In this document: positions 9,167 through 17,856 of the stretch, piece by piece
Layout: the number at the start of each line of letters is the position of its first letter
How positions within the stretch are numbered: the first letter of the stretch is position 1
NCBI GenBank assembly: GCA_947591605.1
Contig: CANQDF010000003.1
Span: 1 to 64,000, forward strand
Reading direction: 5' to 3'
Source of the DNA: an uncultured Clostridia bacterium
GTDB taxonomy: Bacteria > Bacillota > Clostridia > Lachnospirales > CAG-274
Length of the DNA stretch: 64,000 bases
The notes under the pieces: generated by a model
Seen by the model: only the letters and a program-made list of their open reading frames with translations
Told to the model about the DNA's origin: nothing
The model's database searches: none
Translations under genes and position numbers: made by a program

Positions 9167-10132
9167 TTACTTGCTTATAAGCGTTTCATCTCTTTCAAAG
9201 GTTTTGCTGAAATCATAATGTCCCTTTTTCTCGCTCATCCTTTCACCGTCTACAAGAAACTGCACCTTGTTGACCGTATTAAGCTCCGTAAGCGAGTTTA
9301 CTATGGAATATATGGTAAGCTTTTCCTGTGCGGCGCTGCCGCTCAATTTGCTTACAAAATCGCCCGAAAAGTTTACATAGCATATGCCCTCTTCGGTTTT
9401 TATATCCTTTATTTTTGTATCGGCAGGCAGCACTGCCCTCATCTCGTCATCCGAGGGCCCTGTAATGAGCTGCTCCACTATCTGATACTCCAGGCTGCGG
9501 CTCTGTTTTACCTCAATGCTGCACTCCTGCGGCAGCAGAGCCGTACTCTCGGCATTAAGAAAGTATAATACCACCTTTTCCTTATCTATCTTTTCGGGGT
9601 TTATAACGGGATCGCTTACAACATTTTCCCTGTTGAGGGAGGCTGTGTTTTTGCCGTACATATTATAGGCGTCGGCAATATTTTCGCCGTTTACCGACAG
9701 CCTTACATTGTCTATGAAGCTTATGTCCGAAAACGTGTACACCACCGAGCCTATACACACAAGCTTTGAGCTGCTGCCCGCTCCCTCAAAATCCCCCTTG
9801 AGGTCTATATCTATCACATTGCCTATGCCCTTTTCGTTATTGGTTATCTCAAAATCGACCGAACTTGGCATAGCCCTTGTCAAGGACGGATTGCGGGGGC
9901 CCTCCCTGTAAGCCTTTTCCACCGAGCTTATCAGCACATTGTGATCCTCCGTTTTGGGTATGCTGCGTTTTTCCGCAGTAATGGTATTGTCGGACGGATT
10001 GAAAAAGTACAGGTTTATATCCATAAGGTTTTCGCTTTTTTTGACCGAGCCTATATATGCAAAAAGGCATATAAGCGCAATTGCGGCAAATACGGCGGCA
10101 AAAGCCGCCAGAAAAATTTTTTTGACCTTCAT
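9167..10132 (-). CDS. GerMN-domain protein
   Basis: A 321-residue exported or membrane-anchored protein. An N-terminal hydrophobic segment (IFLAAFAAVFAAIALICLFAYI) is followed by two GerMN repeats, about residues 35-165 and 185-310. Each has the family pattern of a beta strand (INLYFFN; VVLYFLN), an AYREGP / LITGP turn, and an L-V-N-G or V-D-G-E-R ending. GerM of Bacillus is needed for spore germination; other GerMN proteins sit next to sensor kinases (LpqB-type). Here it lies directly downstream of the sensor kinase at 10151-11590, so it may belong to that signalling operon. No cysteine lipobox is evident. Confidence 0.85.
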   Translation of the reverse strand: MKVKKIFLAAFAAVFAAIALICLFAYIGSVKKSENLMDINLYFFNPSDNTITAEKRSIPKTEDHNVLISSVEKAYREGPRNPSLTRAMPSSVDFEITNNEKGIGNVIDIDLKGDFEGAGSSSKLVCIGSVVYTFSDISFIDNVRLSVNGENIADAYNMYGKNTASLNRENVVSDPVINPEKIDKEKVVLYFLNAESTALLPQECSIEVKQSRSLEYQIVEQLITGPSDDEMRAVLPADTKIKDIKTEEGICYVNFSGDFVSKLSGSAAQEKLTIYSIVNSLTELNTVNKVQFLVDGERMSEKKGHYDFSKTFERDETLISK

Positions 10133-10150
10133 TTTATGCCTCCTTACCGC

Positions 10151-11590
10151 CTATGCTCCGTTATATTTTATAGGCAGCCTTACTATAAAGGTAGCGCCGC
10201 TGCCCTCGCTGCTTATTATTTTAATGCTGCCGTTATGCAGCATTACGGTGGAGTGAGTTATGGCAAGGCCGAGTCCCGTACCGCCCGTTTCCCTGTCACG
10301 GGTCTTATCCACACGGTAAAAGCGCTTGAATACCTTGCTCTGCTCCTCCTCGCTTATGCCTATGCCCGTATCCTGCACGGTTATAAAAACATTTTGATGG
10401 TCGCCGTCTATGGTCACCTTTACCATACCGCCGTCGGGCGTGTACTTTATACCGTTTTCTATAAGGTTTGAGATCGCCAGCGTAAGCTTCATCTCGTCAG
10501 CCTCTATGACCATATCACGGTTGGACTCATACAAAAGCTCGATATTTTTCTTTTCCGCAAGGGGAGAAAGACGCTTCATTATATCCTGCGTCATTGCATT
10601 TACGTCCGTTTCGCCTATATTGAGGGCAGCCTCTCTGTGGTCAAGCTTTACAAGGGAAAGCAGGTCGTTTACAATGTTTGTCATCCTGTCCACCTCGGAG
10701 TTTATATCCTGCAAAAACTCCCTGTACATCTCGGTGGGCATTTCCTCCTGAAGCAGTATGGATTCACTTAGCACCTTAATGGAGCTCAACGGCGTTTTAA
10801 GCTCGTGCGACACGTTGGAAACAAACTCCTGCCTGGAGCTTTCTACCTGTTCAAGCTGCTGCGTCATATCGTTTATGGCGTCCGCTATCTCCGTGTACTC
10901 GTTTTTGCCGTTTATCTCTATACGCTGATGCAGCTGACCGTCAGCCATTTTTTTGATGGTTTCAAGTATATTTTTAAGGGGAGCAAGTATAAGCTGCGAC
11001 ACAAAATAAACCAAAAATGCCACCGCTATGCTTATGCCTATCGTAAGCAGCAGCCACCTGTGGTTTATTACGTCTATCAGCTCGTATATCTCGTTAAACG
11101 AGGATACTATAAGCACCGCACCCGTCTTTTCCGACTTGTCGTTTTCAATATAGGCGGCGGCATATATCGCATGCTCGTCCCATCTTAAATTTGCCTGATC
11201 CTTGCCGTCAAGGGCGGTAAGTATCTCGGGCACGATATATATTTTGCCGTTTTCGGTCTTGCTTGTATCCGCAACTACAACACCGGAGCTGTTTACCACT
11301 ATTATACGAAAGTTTTCCTCACTGCTTTTTTCGTCCATCTCATACTCAAAGCTCTCCTGCTTTGCGCTGTCGGTGAGGTACTCCGCCTTTTGTATGGAAC
11401 CCGCTATTTTATTTGCCTGATACAGTACCTCCTTTTCGTTTATATCGGTAAAATAGCCCCTAAGGGTATCGCTCATCGTAAAGGAAAACAGCACAAGGGG
11501 TATAAAGCTTATAAAAAAATATATTATAAAAAGCAGCCATCTGAGGCTCTGATACCATTTTAAACCGCTGTCACTGGAAATAGTAACCAA
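10151..11590 (-). CDS. HAMP-domain sensor histidine kinase
   Basis: Membrane sensor of a two-component system, 479 residues. TM1 (LLFIIYFFISFIPLVLFSF), an extracytoplasmic sensor domain (about 40-175), TM2 (LLLTIGISIAVAFLVYFV), a HAMP domain (LAPLKNILETIKKMADGQL), the phosphoacceptor box SHELKTPLSSIKVLSESIL, and an ATPase domain with N box (LIENGIKYT), G1 (VQDTGIGISEEEQ) and G2 (GGTGLGLAIT). The stimulus is unknown. The start is uncertain: the frame opens with a TTG (11590) that touches a G-run and overlaps the end of the regulator gene by 20 bases; no upstream ATG is available in frame. It pairs with the regulator at 11571-12260. Confidence 0.92.
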   Translation of the reverse strand: MVTISSDSGLKWYQSLRWLLFIIYFFISFIPLVLFSFTMSDTLRGYFTDINEKEVLYQANKIAGSIQKAEYLTDSAKQESFEYEMDEKSSEENFRIIVVNSSGVVVADTSKTENGKIYIVPEILTALDGKDQANLRWDEHAIYAAAYIENDKSEKTGAVLIVSSFNEIYELIDVINHRWLLLTIGISIAVAFLVYFVSQLILAPLKNILETIKKMADGQLHQRIEINGKNEYTEIADAINDMTQQLEQVESSRQEFVSNVSHELKTPLSSIKVLSESILLQEEMPTEMYREFLQDINSEVDRMTNIVNDLLSLVKLDHREAALNIGETDVNAMTQDIMKRLSPLAEKKNIELLYESNRDMVIEADEMKLTLAISNLIENGIKYTPDGGMVKVTIDGDHQNVFITVQDTGIGISEEEQSKVFKRFYRVDKTRDRETGGTGLGLAITHSTVMLHNGSIKIISSEGSGATFIVRLPIKYNGA

Positions 11591-12260
11591 CCCCCCACTT
11601 TGTGTGTATATACTGAGGCTCGCTCGGCTTTTTTTCTATCTTTTCCCTAAGGCGCCTTACATGCACGTCGACCGCCCTTGCATCACCCGGATAGCCGTAG
11701 CCCCATATGGTATTAAGAAGGCTGTCCCTGCTGTATACCTTGCCCGGTGTTTCCATAAGCAGCTGCAAAAGGTCAAACTCCTTTGCAGTAAGGTTTATCT
11801 CCTTGCCGTCTATGCTGCACCGCCTTGAATCCACCTCTATTTCAAGCCCTCTTATGCTTATAACGTTCTTTTTTGTATCCTCATGCACCACAGTCCTTAC
11901 GGAGCGCCTGAGTATGGCTTTTATCCTCGCCTTAAGCTCCAGTATGTTAAAGGGCTTTGTAATATAGTCGTCCGCACCGTATTCAAGCCCCATTATCTTG
12001 TCCATGTCCTCTCCCTTTGCCGTTACCATAATAATGGGCACGTTTGAAAACTCCCTTATCATCTGGCATACCTGGAGGCCGTCAAACTTGGGCAGCATCA
12101 CGTCAAGCAGAATAAGGTCGTACTTGTTTGCACGGGCAAACTTAAGCGCCTCCTCGCCGTCGTATGCCGCATCCACCTCCATGCCGTCCTGCTCAAGGCT
12201 GAACTTGATACCCTTGACAATAAGCTTTTCATCGTCAACTACCAGAATTTTGTTTGCCAT
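11571..12260 (-). CDS. OmpR/PhoB-family response regulator
   Basis: DNA-binding response regulator, 229 residues. The receiver domain has DDE near the N-terminus, the phosphoacceptor Asp in LILLDVMLPKFDG, Thr in MVTAKGEDMDK and Lys in YITKPFN. The C-terminal winged helix ends with WGYGYPGDARAVDVHVRRLREKIE. It is the first gene of the pair with the kinase, which it overlaps. Sequence resembles WalR/PhoP-type regulators, but a specific regulon cannot be inferred here. Confidence 0.95.
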   Translation of the reverse strand: MANKILVVDDEKLIVKGIKFSLEQDGMEVDAAYDGEEALKFARANKYDLILLDVMLPKFDGLQVCQMIREFSNVPIIMVTAKGEDMDKIMGLEYGADDYITKPFNILELKARIKAILRRSVRTVVHEDTKKNVISIRGLEIEVDSRRCSIDGKEINLTAKEFDLLQLLMETPGKVYSRDSLLNTIWGYGYPGDARAVDVHVRRLREKIEKKPSEPQYIHTKWGVGYYFQ

Positions 12261-12278
12261 TGTTATCCTCCCCTGTTG

Positions 12279-12875
12279 TCAGTTTATGGTTATACTGTCC
12301 TTTATTTTATTGAATGTAGCCTCGCCTATGCCGTCTACCTCCCGTATCTCCTCAATGCTTGTAAAGCTGCCGTACCTGTTTCTGTACTCTATAATGTTCT
12401 CCGCAAGGGACGGCCCTATATCCTCCAGCGTTTCAAGCTCGGCTGCATCGGCGGTATTTATATTCACGGGTATGCTTTCATCCTTATTTATATTTTCTTC
12501 CAAATCTTCGGTTTTGTCAACCTTATCATTGATATTGCCCACAACAATTTTTTCTCCGTCCGCAAGGTGGGCGGCAAGGTTGAGCGCATCCTTGTCGGCA
12601 TAGGCGGTAAAGCCTCCCGCCTTTTCCACAAGGTCAACAAGCCTTGCGTCGGCAGGCATCTCGTATACGTCGGGCTCTGCTATCTCTCCCGTTATATAAA
12701 CTATTATAGTGGTCGGTTCCGAAGCCTCCTCTATATAGGTTATCTCCTCGGCCTCATATTCGGTCAAGTTTATACTGTCCGCACGTTTGTCCGCATGCTC
12801 GTACATAATGTATCCCACAAGACATACCAGCGCAAAGACCGCAGCGGCAACCATGCTTATATACTTAGTTTCCAT
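12279..12875 (-). CDS. comEA: ComEA-type helix-hairpin-helix DNA-binding protein
   Basis: A 198-residue membrane-anchored DNA receptor of the competence pathway. N-terminal membrane segment (SMVAAAVFALVCLVGYIMY), a SLBB domain (VYITGEIAEPDVYEMPADAR, about 60-115), an acidic linker, and a C-terminal tandem helix-hairpin-helix (VNINTADAAELETLEDIGPS then IEEIREVDGIGEATFNKI). I set the start at ATG 12875, preceded by GAGGGC; an in-frame extension upstream has no ribosome site. Together with comEC it supports a DNA-uptake route, though pilus genes are not in the window. Confidence 0.92.
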   Translation of the reverse strand: METKYISMVAAAVFALVCLVGYIMYEHADKRADSINLTEYEAEEITYIEEASEPTTIIVYITGEIAEPDVYEMPADARLVDLVEKAGGFTAYADKDALNLAAHLADGEKIVVGNINDKVDKTEDLEENINKDESIPVNINTADAAELETLEDIGPSLAENIIEYRNRYGSFTSIEEIREVDGIGEATFNKIKDSITIN

Positions 12876-12902
12876 AAATAAGCCCTCAAAAAATATTAAC
12901 TC

Positions 12903-12932
12903 TTGAACTACGGTATCGTTTAGTGTTATAAT
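12903..12932 (+). promoter_or_regulatory. Promoter of the D-Ala-D-Ala carboxypeptidase gene
   Basis: TTGAAC (12903-12908), an 18-base spacer and TATAAT (12927-12932), about 40 bases before the start codon. Confidence 0.65.
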
Positions 12933-12974
12933 TAGTAAACAGCAATACATAAAAATGTACAGTGAGGTCGAAAA

Positions 12975-14438
12975 ATGTCTTTTAAAAAAGCTTTATTATA
13001 TATTACCATACTTTCGGTATTGTTGACAAACATTTTTACAACAACTTTTGCAATGCCGGAAACAGCATCACAGGAGAGCACATCCGGAGAAAATACAGAG
13101 CCCCCATCCGATGCGGCGCAGTCCTCTCCCGCCCGTGCCGCCCGTCCCGAGGTGGCTGCCGAAGCGGCAATACTAATAGACGCCGATACCGGTGTAATAT
13201 TGTACGAAAAAAACATACACGAAAAGCTCTATCCCGCAAGCATAACCAAAATAATGACGGTTTTGCTTGCCTGCGAAAACGGCAATTTTGACGATAACAT
13301 TACCCACTCGCACAACGCCGTTTACAACATAGGCCCCGGCAGCAGCCATATAGGCATGAGAGAGGGCGAAACCATAAGCTTCAGCGATGCGCTTTACGGC
13401 ATACTGCTTGCCTCCGCAAACGAGGTATGTATGGCAGTTGCCGAGCATATAGACGGCACGGTCGAAAAGTTTGTGGACCGCATGAACAAAAGAGCGCAGG
13501 AGCTGGGCTGCGTCGACACCCATTTTGCAAATCCGCACGGTTTTCACGACCCCGACCACTATACCACCGCATACGATATGTCGCTTATAACAAAGGCGGC
13601 TGTACATAACGAAAAATTTCTTGAATTTTTCTCCACGCCTCACCATAACATACCGCCCACAAATATGGTAAACGAAACCAGATACCTGCACAACAAGGAC
13701 AAAATGCTGCTGGATACCTCTCCGTATTACTATGAATATGCCATAGGCGGCAAAACCGGCTTTCACGACGACGCTCTCAATACCCTTGTGACATATGCGG
13801 GCAAGGACGATATGCGCCTTATCAGCGTTGTGCTTAAGGCAAACGGCGCAGCAGTGGCATACTCGGACACGGTAAAGCTTATGGAATACGGCTTCACGCT
13901 TTACGAGGACAAAACGCTGCTCTCCCAGTCGGACTATACTGCGGATATACCCGTAATACAGCATTACAAGGATCGGGTCATAGACCTTGGCAGCGTATCG
14001 CTCAAGCCCGAAAGCGACTTTGATATGAAGGTGCCTTACTTTATAGATAAGAGCGCCGTGACCGCCAAGGCAAGCCTTGACCCCAACACCGAGGCGCCCG
14101 TAGCGGTAGGCTCCGAGATAGGTACGCTTGACCTCTATTACAACGATTACAAGCTCGGCTCCCGCAGCCTTGTCGCAGCCACGGGGCTTGACGCCATACC
14201 CCAAAGCGAGCTGGAGCACCGTGAAAGAATGGAAAATTTAAAGGCTTTTGCCTTAAGCGCCGCAAAATACACCGCAGCAATACTTGCGGCACTGCTTGTG
14301 ATAATATTTGCGGTAAGGCTAATAAACGGCATAAGGCGCCGCAGGAACGGCAGATATAAGCGCATATACAGCTACAGCGGCAAATACGGCGGCAAAAGCC
14401 GCAAAAAAAAGGTAAAGTACAAATTTAAAATAAAATAA
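12975..14438 (+). CDS. D-alanyl-D-alanine carboxypeptidase (DacF/PBP5 type)
   Basis: Trims the terminal D-Ala of peptidoglycan stem peptides outside the cell. Of 487 residues, 1-25 are a signal peptide and about 60-320 the S11 serine peptidase domain with the three active-site motifs SITK (in YPASITKIMT), SAN (LLASANEVCMA) and KTG (YAIGGKTGF). A PBP5-type C-terminal beta domain (about 340-430) and a C-terminal membrane helix (YTAAILAALLVIIFAVRLI) follow, ending with a very basic tail. A low-complexity Pro/Ser/Ala stretch follows the signal. Monocistronic, with its own promoter and terminator. Confidence 0.95.
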   Translation: MSFKKALLYITILSVLLTNIFTTTFAMPETASQESTSGENTEPPSDAAQSSPARAARPEVAAEAAILIDADTGVILYEKNIHEKLYPASITKIMTVLLACENGNFDDNITHSHNAVYNIGPGSSHIGMREGETISFSDALYGILLASANEVCMAVAEHIDGTVEKFVDRMNKRAQELGCVDTHFANPHGFHDPDHYTTAYDMSLITKAAVHNEKFLEFFSTPHHNIPPTNMVNETRYLHNKDKMLLDTSPYYYEYAIGGKTGFHDDALNTLVTYAGKDDMRLISVVLKANGAAVAYSDTVKLMEYGFTLYEDKTLLSQSDYTADIPVIQHYKDRVIDLGSVSLKPESDFDMKVPYFIDKSAVTAKASLDPNTEAPVAVGSEIGTLDLYYNDYKLGSRSLVAATGLDAIPQSELEHRERMENLKAFALSAAKYTAAILAALLVIIFAVRLINGIRRRRNGRYKRIYSYSGKYGGKSRKKKVKYKFKIK

Positions 14439-14462
14439 TAAAAGCGCATAGGTTTTACGCCT

Positions 14463-14511
14463 GCGGGCAGGGCTTTGCTCCGTCCGCAAGGGCTTGCCCG
14501 TGCGTTTTTTG
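14463..14511 (+). terminator. Terminator after the carboxypeptidase gene
   Basis: GCGGGCA (14463-14469) pairs with TGCCCGTGC (14495-14503), followed by TTTTTTG. The loop is long and GC-rich. Confidence 0.65.
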
Positions 14512-14624
14512 TTTTTCTCACGCCGCAGCCGAAGGCCGCACAGCCTGCATTTAACGGGTGGGGATCCGTTATTGCCTATCCGTGCCGAGCTTGTTATATT
14601 TTACAAATATATTTCATAAAATTA

Positions 14625-14653
14625 TTGATTTTTGACTTGTTTTATAGTATCAT
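14625..14653 (+). promoter_or_regulatory. Candidate promoter of the uxaBAC operon
   Basis: TTGATT (14625-14630), 17-base spacer and TATCAT (14648-14653). Both boxes depart from consensus, fitting a regulated sugar-acid operon. Confidence 0.5.
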
Positions 14654-14674
14654 TAAACTAAGAAAATATAATTG

Positions 14675-14728
14675 GGAATTACCGCATAAGACGGAGCAAA
14701 AAAGTTATTTTCCTTTATCGGTATTTCC
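14675..14728 (+). repeat. Inverted repeat in the uxaB leader
   Basis: GGAATTACCG (14675-14684) and CGGTATTTCC (14719-14728) are inverted with one mismatch and enclose 34 bases, between the candidate promoter and the uxaB ribosome site. It could be an operator pair or an RNA stem; no regulator gene is adjacent. Confidence 0.4.
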
Positions 14729-14752
14729 TTAGTAAACGGAGGTATTTATCCT

Positions 14753-16297
14753 ATGGAAAAGCTTAACAGACAACTTTTTACCAACGGCTTTAAGTTCAAC
14801 GACGATTTAAAGATCGGCAAAGCAGCCGTACTGCCCGAAAAGGTCATTCAGTTTGGTGAGGGCAACTTTTTGCGTGCGTTTGTAGACTATATGTTTGACG
14901 AGATAAACGCACAGGGTCTTTTTGAGGGCGGCATAACTCTTATACAGCCTATCCCCGGCGGCGACTTTTTAAGGAACATCTTAAACGAGCAGGAGGGTCT
15001 TTACACCCTTATCGCAAGAGGACGTGAGGACGGCAAAAAGGTCGCTGCAAAGAGGCTTATTTCCTGTGTAAACAGGTGCATCAACCCTTATGTTGACCTT
15101 GATACATACAATGCCTGCGCAAAAAACCCCGAGCTCAGGTTTGTTGTTTCCAACACTACGGAGGCAGGCATCTCATGGAAAGACGAGGAGTTTATCACGG
15201 ATCAGCCACAGGATTCCTTCCCTGCAAAGGTTGCTAACTTCCTCTATTTAAGATTCAAGGCATTTGACGGCGACAAGAGCAAGGGCCTTGTATTTATCCC
15301 ATGCGAGCTTATCGACGACAACGGCAAGACCTTGAAGAAATACGTTCTTAAGCATGCCGAAAACTGGAAGCTCGGCGATGACTTTATCGACTGGATCGAA
15401 ACAGCCTGTGTATTTACAAGCACGCTTGTTGACAGAATAGTTACGGGCTACCCACGCAACGAGGCAAAGGAGCTTTGCGAGGAGTTCGGTTACGAGGACA
15501 ACGCTATCGACACCTCCGAGATATTCCACACATGGGTAATCGAGGGCCCCGCAGAGCTTGAAGAGGAGCTTCCTTTCCCAAAGGCAGGCCTTAAGGTCAT
15601 CTTTACTCCCGATGTTAAGCCTTACAAAAAGCGTAAGGTAAGGATACTCAACGGTGCGCATACCTGCTCCGTACTCGGCGCTTATCTTGCAGGCTACGAC
15701 ATCGTGCGTGACGTTATGAACGACGACCTCTTCTACAAATATCTTGAGGACGCTCTCAACAACGAGATAATACCTGCCATCACAAGCGAGGAGCTTACAC
15801 ATGACGACCTCAAGGGCTTTGCGGATGCGGTATTTGACAGGTTCAAAAACCCATTCATCGACCACAAGCTGCTTGACATCTCTCTTAACTCAACATCCAA
15901 GTTTGAGGCAAGAGTACTGCACACCATTCAGGAATACTATGCACAGAAGGGCGAGCTGCCTAAGATACTTACATTCTCCTTTGCAGCTTACCTTGCATTC
16001 TATAAGGGCACAGAGATAAAGGACGGCGCTCTCATAGGCCACAGAGGCAACGACGAGTACCCAATCAAGGACAGCCCCGAAGTGCTTGAATTTTACAAAG
16101 CTGCATGGACAGGCGTTGACACAGCCGACAAGGCAGCTGTTGCGGAGCTTGTTAAAAAGGTTTGCGCAAACAAGGACTTCTGGCTTGGCAGCGACCTTAA
16201 CACAGAGCTCGGAAACTTCCCCGAGGTTGTTGCGGATCACCTTTACAACATTCTCAACGGCGGTGTTGTTGCCGAGATAAAGAAAGTGCTTGCATAA
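14753..16297 (+). CDS. uxaB: Tagaturonate reductase
   Basis: NADH-dependent reduction of D-tagaturonate to D-altronate in galacturonate breakdown. The 514 residues carry the mannitol-dehydrogenase-family pattern: N-terminal nucleotide-binding part (QFGEGNFLRAFVDYMFDEIN) and C-terminal catalytic part (KVRILNGAHTCSVLGAYLAG, with the family Lys-x-x-x-x-Asn-x-x-His arrangement; then DVMNDDLFYKYLEDALNNEI). The start has a good GGAGG nine bases upstream. It is first in the uxaB-uxaA-uxaC operon; genes for 2-keto-3-deoxygluconate kinase and aldolase are not in the window. Codons favour C-ending choices more than neighbours, suggesting strong expression on pectin-derived sugars. Confidence 0.94.
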   Translation: MEKLNRQLFTNGFKFNDDLKIGKAAVLPEKVIQFGEGNFLRAFVDYMFDEINAQGLFEGGITLIQPIPGGDFLRNILNEQEGLYTLIARGREDGKKVAAKRLISCVNRCINPYVDLDTYNACAKNPELRFVVSNTTEAGISWKDEEFITDQPQDSFPAKVANFLYLRFKAFDGDKSKGLVFIPCELIDDNGKTLKKYVLKHAENWKLGDDFIDWIETACVFTSTLVDRIVTGYPRNEAKELCEEFGYEDNAIDTSEIFHTWVIEGPAELEEELPFPKAGLKVIFTPDVKPYKKRKVRILNGAHTCSVLGAYLAGYDIVRDVMNDDLFYKYLEDALNNEIIPAITSEELTHDDLKGFADAVFDRFKNPFIDHKLLDISLNSTSKFEARVLHTIQEYYAQKGELPKILTFSFAAYLAFYKGTEIKDGALIGHRGNDEYPIKDSPEVLEFYKAAWTGVDTADKAAVAELVKKVCANKDFWLGSDLNTELGNFPEVVADHLYNILNGGVVAEIKKVLA

Positions 16298-16363
16298 AAT
16301 AAATACATATCAAACAGTTTTTCTTCCCGCCCGAAAGGGCGGGATACATATCCGGAGGAAAAT

Positions 16364-17836
16364 ATGGAAAAATATATCAAAATTAATCCCAACGACAACG
16401 TTGTTGTTGCTATTGACGATATTAAGGCCGGTGAGGTCATCTGCGGCGTTACCGCTGCGGAGGATATTGCAAGGGGTCACAAGATGGCGATCGCCGAGAT
16501 ACCAGAGGGTGAAAACATCATCAAGTACGGCTATCCCATAGGCCACGCTACCGAAACCATAGCTCCCGGCAGGTGGGCGCACTCCCACAATGTAAAAACC
16601 AACCTCAGCTCTACGCTTGAATATACATATAATCCAAAGCTCAACCCCATACCCGTTACCAGAAACGAAACCTTTATGGGCTATGTAAGGAAAAACGGCG
16701 AGGTGGGCATCCGCAACGAGATATGGGTAGTCAATACCGTAGGCTGCGTAAACGGTGTTTCAAACGCCATAGTGGAGGCGGCAAGAGCCAAGTACGGCGA
16801 CAAGGTGGACGGCATATACAACTTTGTGCATCCATACGGCTGCTCGCAGCTCGGCGAGGATCACGAAAACACACAAAAGCTCCTTGCAGGCATGGTAAAC
16901 CATCCCAATGCGGCAGGCGTGCTTGTGCTTAGCCTCGGCTGCGAAAACAACAACGTAAACGAGTTTAAAAAGGTACTCGGCGAATATGACGAGGAGAGAG
17001 TTAAATTTTTCATCTGCCAGGAGCACGGCGACGAGGTTGCCGAGGCTGTTGACGTTATAGGCGAGCTGGTTGAATACGCTTCCCGCTTCAAGCAGGAGGA
17101 GGTTCCCGCAAGCAAGCTTGTTATAGGCCTTAAATGCGGCGGCTCGGACGGTCTTTCCGGCATCACTGCCAACCCTCTTATAGGACGCATATCCGACATT
17201 ATGGTTGCAAACGGCGGCAAGACAGTGCTTTCCGAGGTGCCCGAAATGTTCGGTGCGGAAACCATACTTATGGACAGGTGCGAAAACGAGGAGCTCTTTA
17301 AGCAGACCGTTGACCTTGTAAACAACTTTAAGGAATACTTTATAAGCCACGGCGAGCCCGTAGGCGAAAATCCTTCACCCGGCAACAAAAAGGGCGGCAT
17401 AACCACCCTGGAGGACAAATCCCTCGGCTGTACGCAGAAGGGCGGCACCTCCGATGTAAAGGGCGTACTGCTTTACGGCGAAAAGGCTGCCGCACAGGGC
17501 TTAAGCCTTTTACAGGGCCCAGGCAACGATATAGTGGCTATAAGCGGCATGATGGCAAGCGGCTGTCACCTTATACTTTTCTCTACGGGCAGAGGTACTC
17601 CCGTAGGCTCACCCGTGCCTACCGTAAAAATTGCCACCAATACCGACCTTGCAACAAGAAAGCCCAACTGGATAGACTGGAATGCGGGCAGACTTATCGA
17701 GGACAAGGAGATGGACTCCTATGCGGAGGAGTTTTTCAAATACATACTTGATGTTGCCTCCGACAGGGTCAAAACCAAAAACGAGATAAACGGCTACAGA
17801 GAGATAGCTATATTCAAAAACGGCGTTACACTTTAA
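16364..17836 (+). CDS. uxaA: Altronate dehydratase
   Basis: Dehydrates D-altronate to 2-keto-3-deoxygluconate; an iron-dependent cytoplasmic enzyme. The 490 residues contain an N-terminal SAF domain (residues 1-95, with GHKMAIAEIPEGE) and the large D-galactarate/altronate dehydratase domain (GYVRKNGEVGIRNEIWVVNTVGCVN; HPYGCSQLGEDHENTQ; GLKCGGSDGLSGITANPLIG; GCTQKGGTSDV). The Cys and His residues in these motifs are the likely metal and cluster ligands. Lies 66 bases after uxaB with its own GGAGGA site. Confidence 0.96.
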   Translation: MEKYIKINPNDNVVVAIDDIKAGEVICGVTAAEDIARGHKMAIAEIPEGENIIKYGYPIGHATETIAPGRWAHSHNVKTNLSSTLEYTYNPKLNPIPVTRNETFMGYVRKNGEVGIRNEIWVVNTVGCVNGVSNAIVEAARAKYGDKVDGIYNFVHPYGCSQLGEDHENTQKLLAGMVNHPNAAGVLVLSLGCENNNVNEFKKVLGEYDEERVKFFICQEHGDEVAEAVDVIGELVEYASRFKQEEVPASKLVIGLKCGGSDGLSGITANPLIGRISDIMVANGGKTVLSEVPEMFGAETILMDRCENEELFKQTVDLVNNFKEYFISHGEPVGENPSPGNKKGGITTLEDKSLGCTQKGGTSDVKGVLLYGEKAAAQGLSLLQGPGNDIVAISGMMASGCHLILFSTGRGTPVGSPVPTVKIATNTDLATRKPNWIDWNAGRLIEDKEMDSYAEEFFKYILDVASDRVKTKNEINGYREIAIFKNGVTL

Positions 17837-17856
17837 AAATAAAGGAGGAGTTAATT

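Noticed and set aside
13173..14219. 348-codon open frame opposite the carboxypeptidase gene
   Set aside because: The plus-strand gene has signal peptide, SxxK, SxN and KTG; the antisense frame has no domain or start site.
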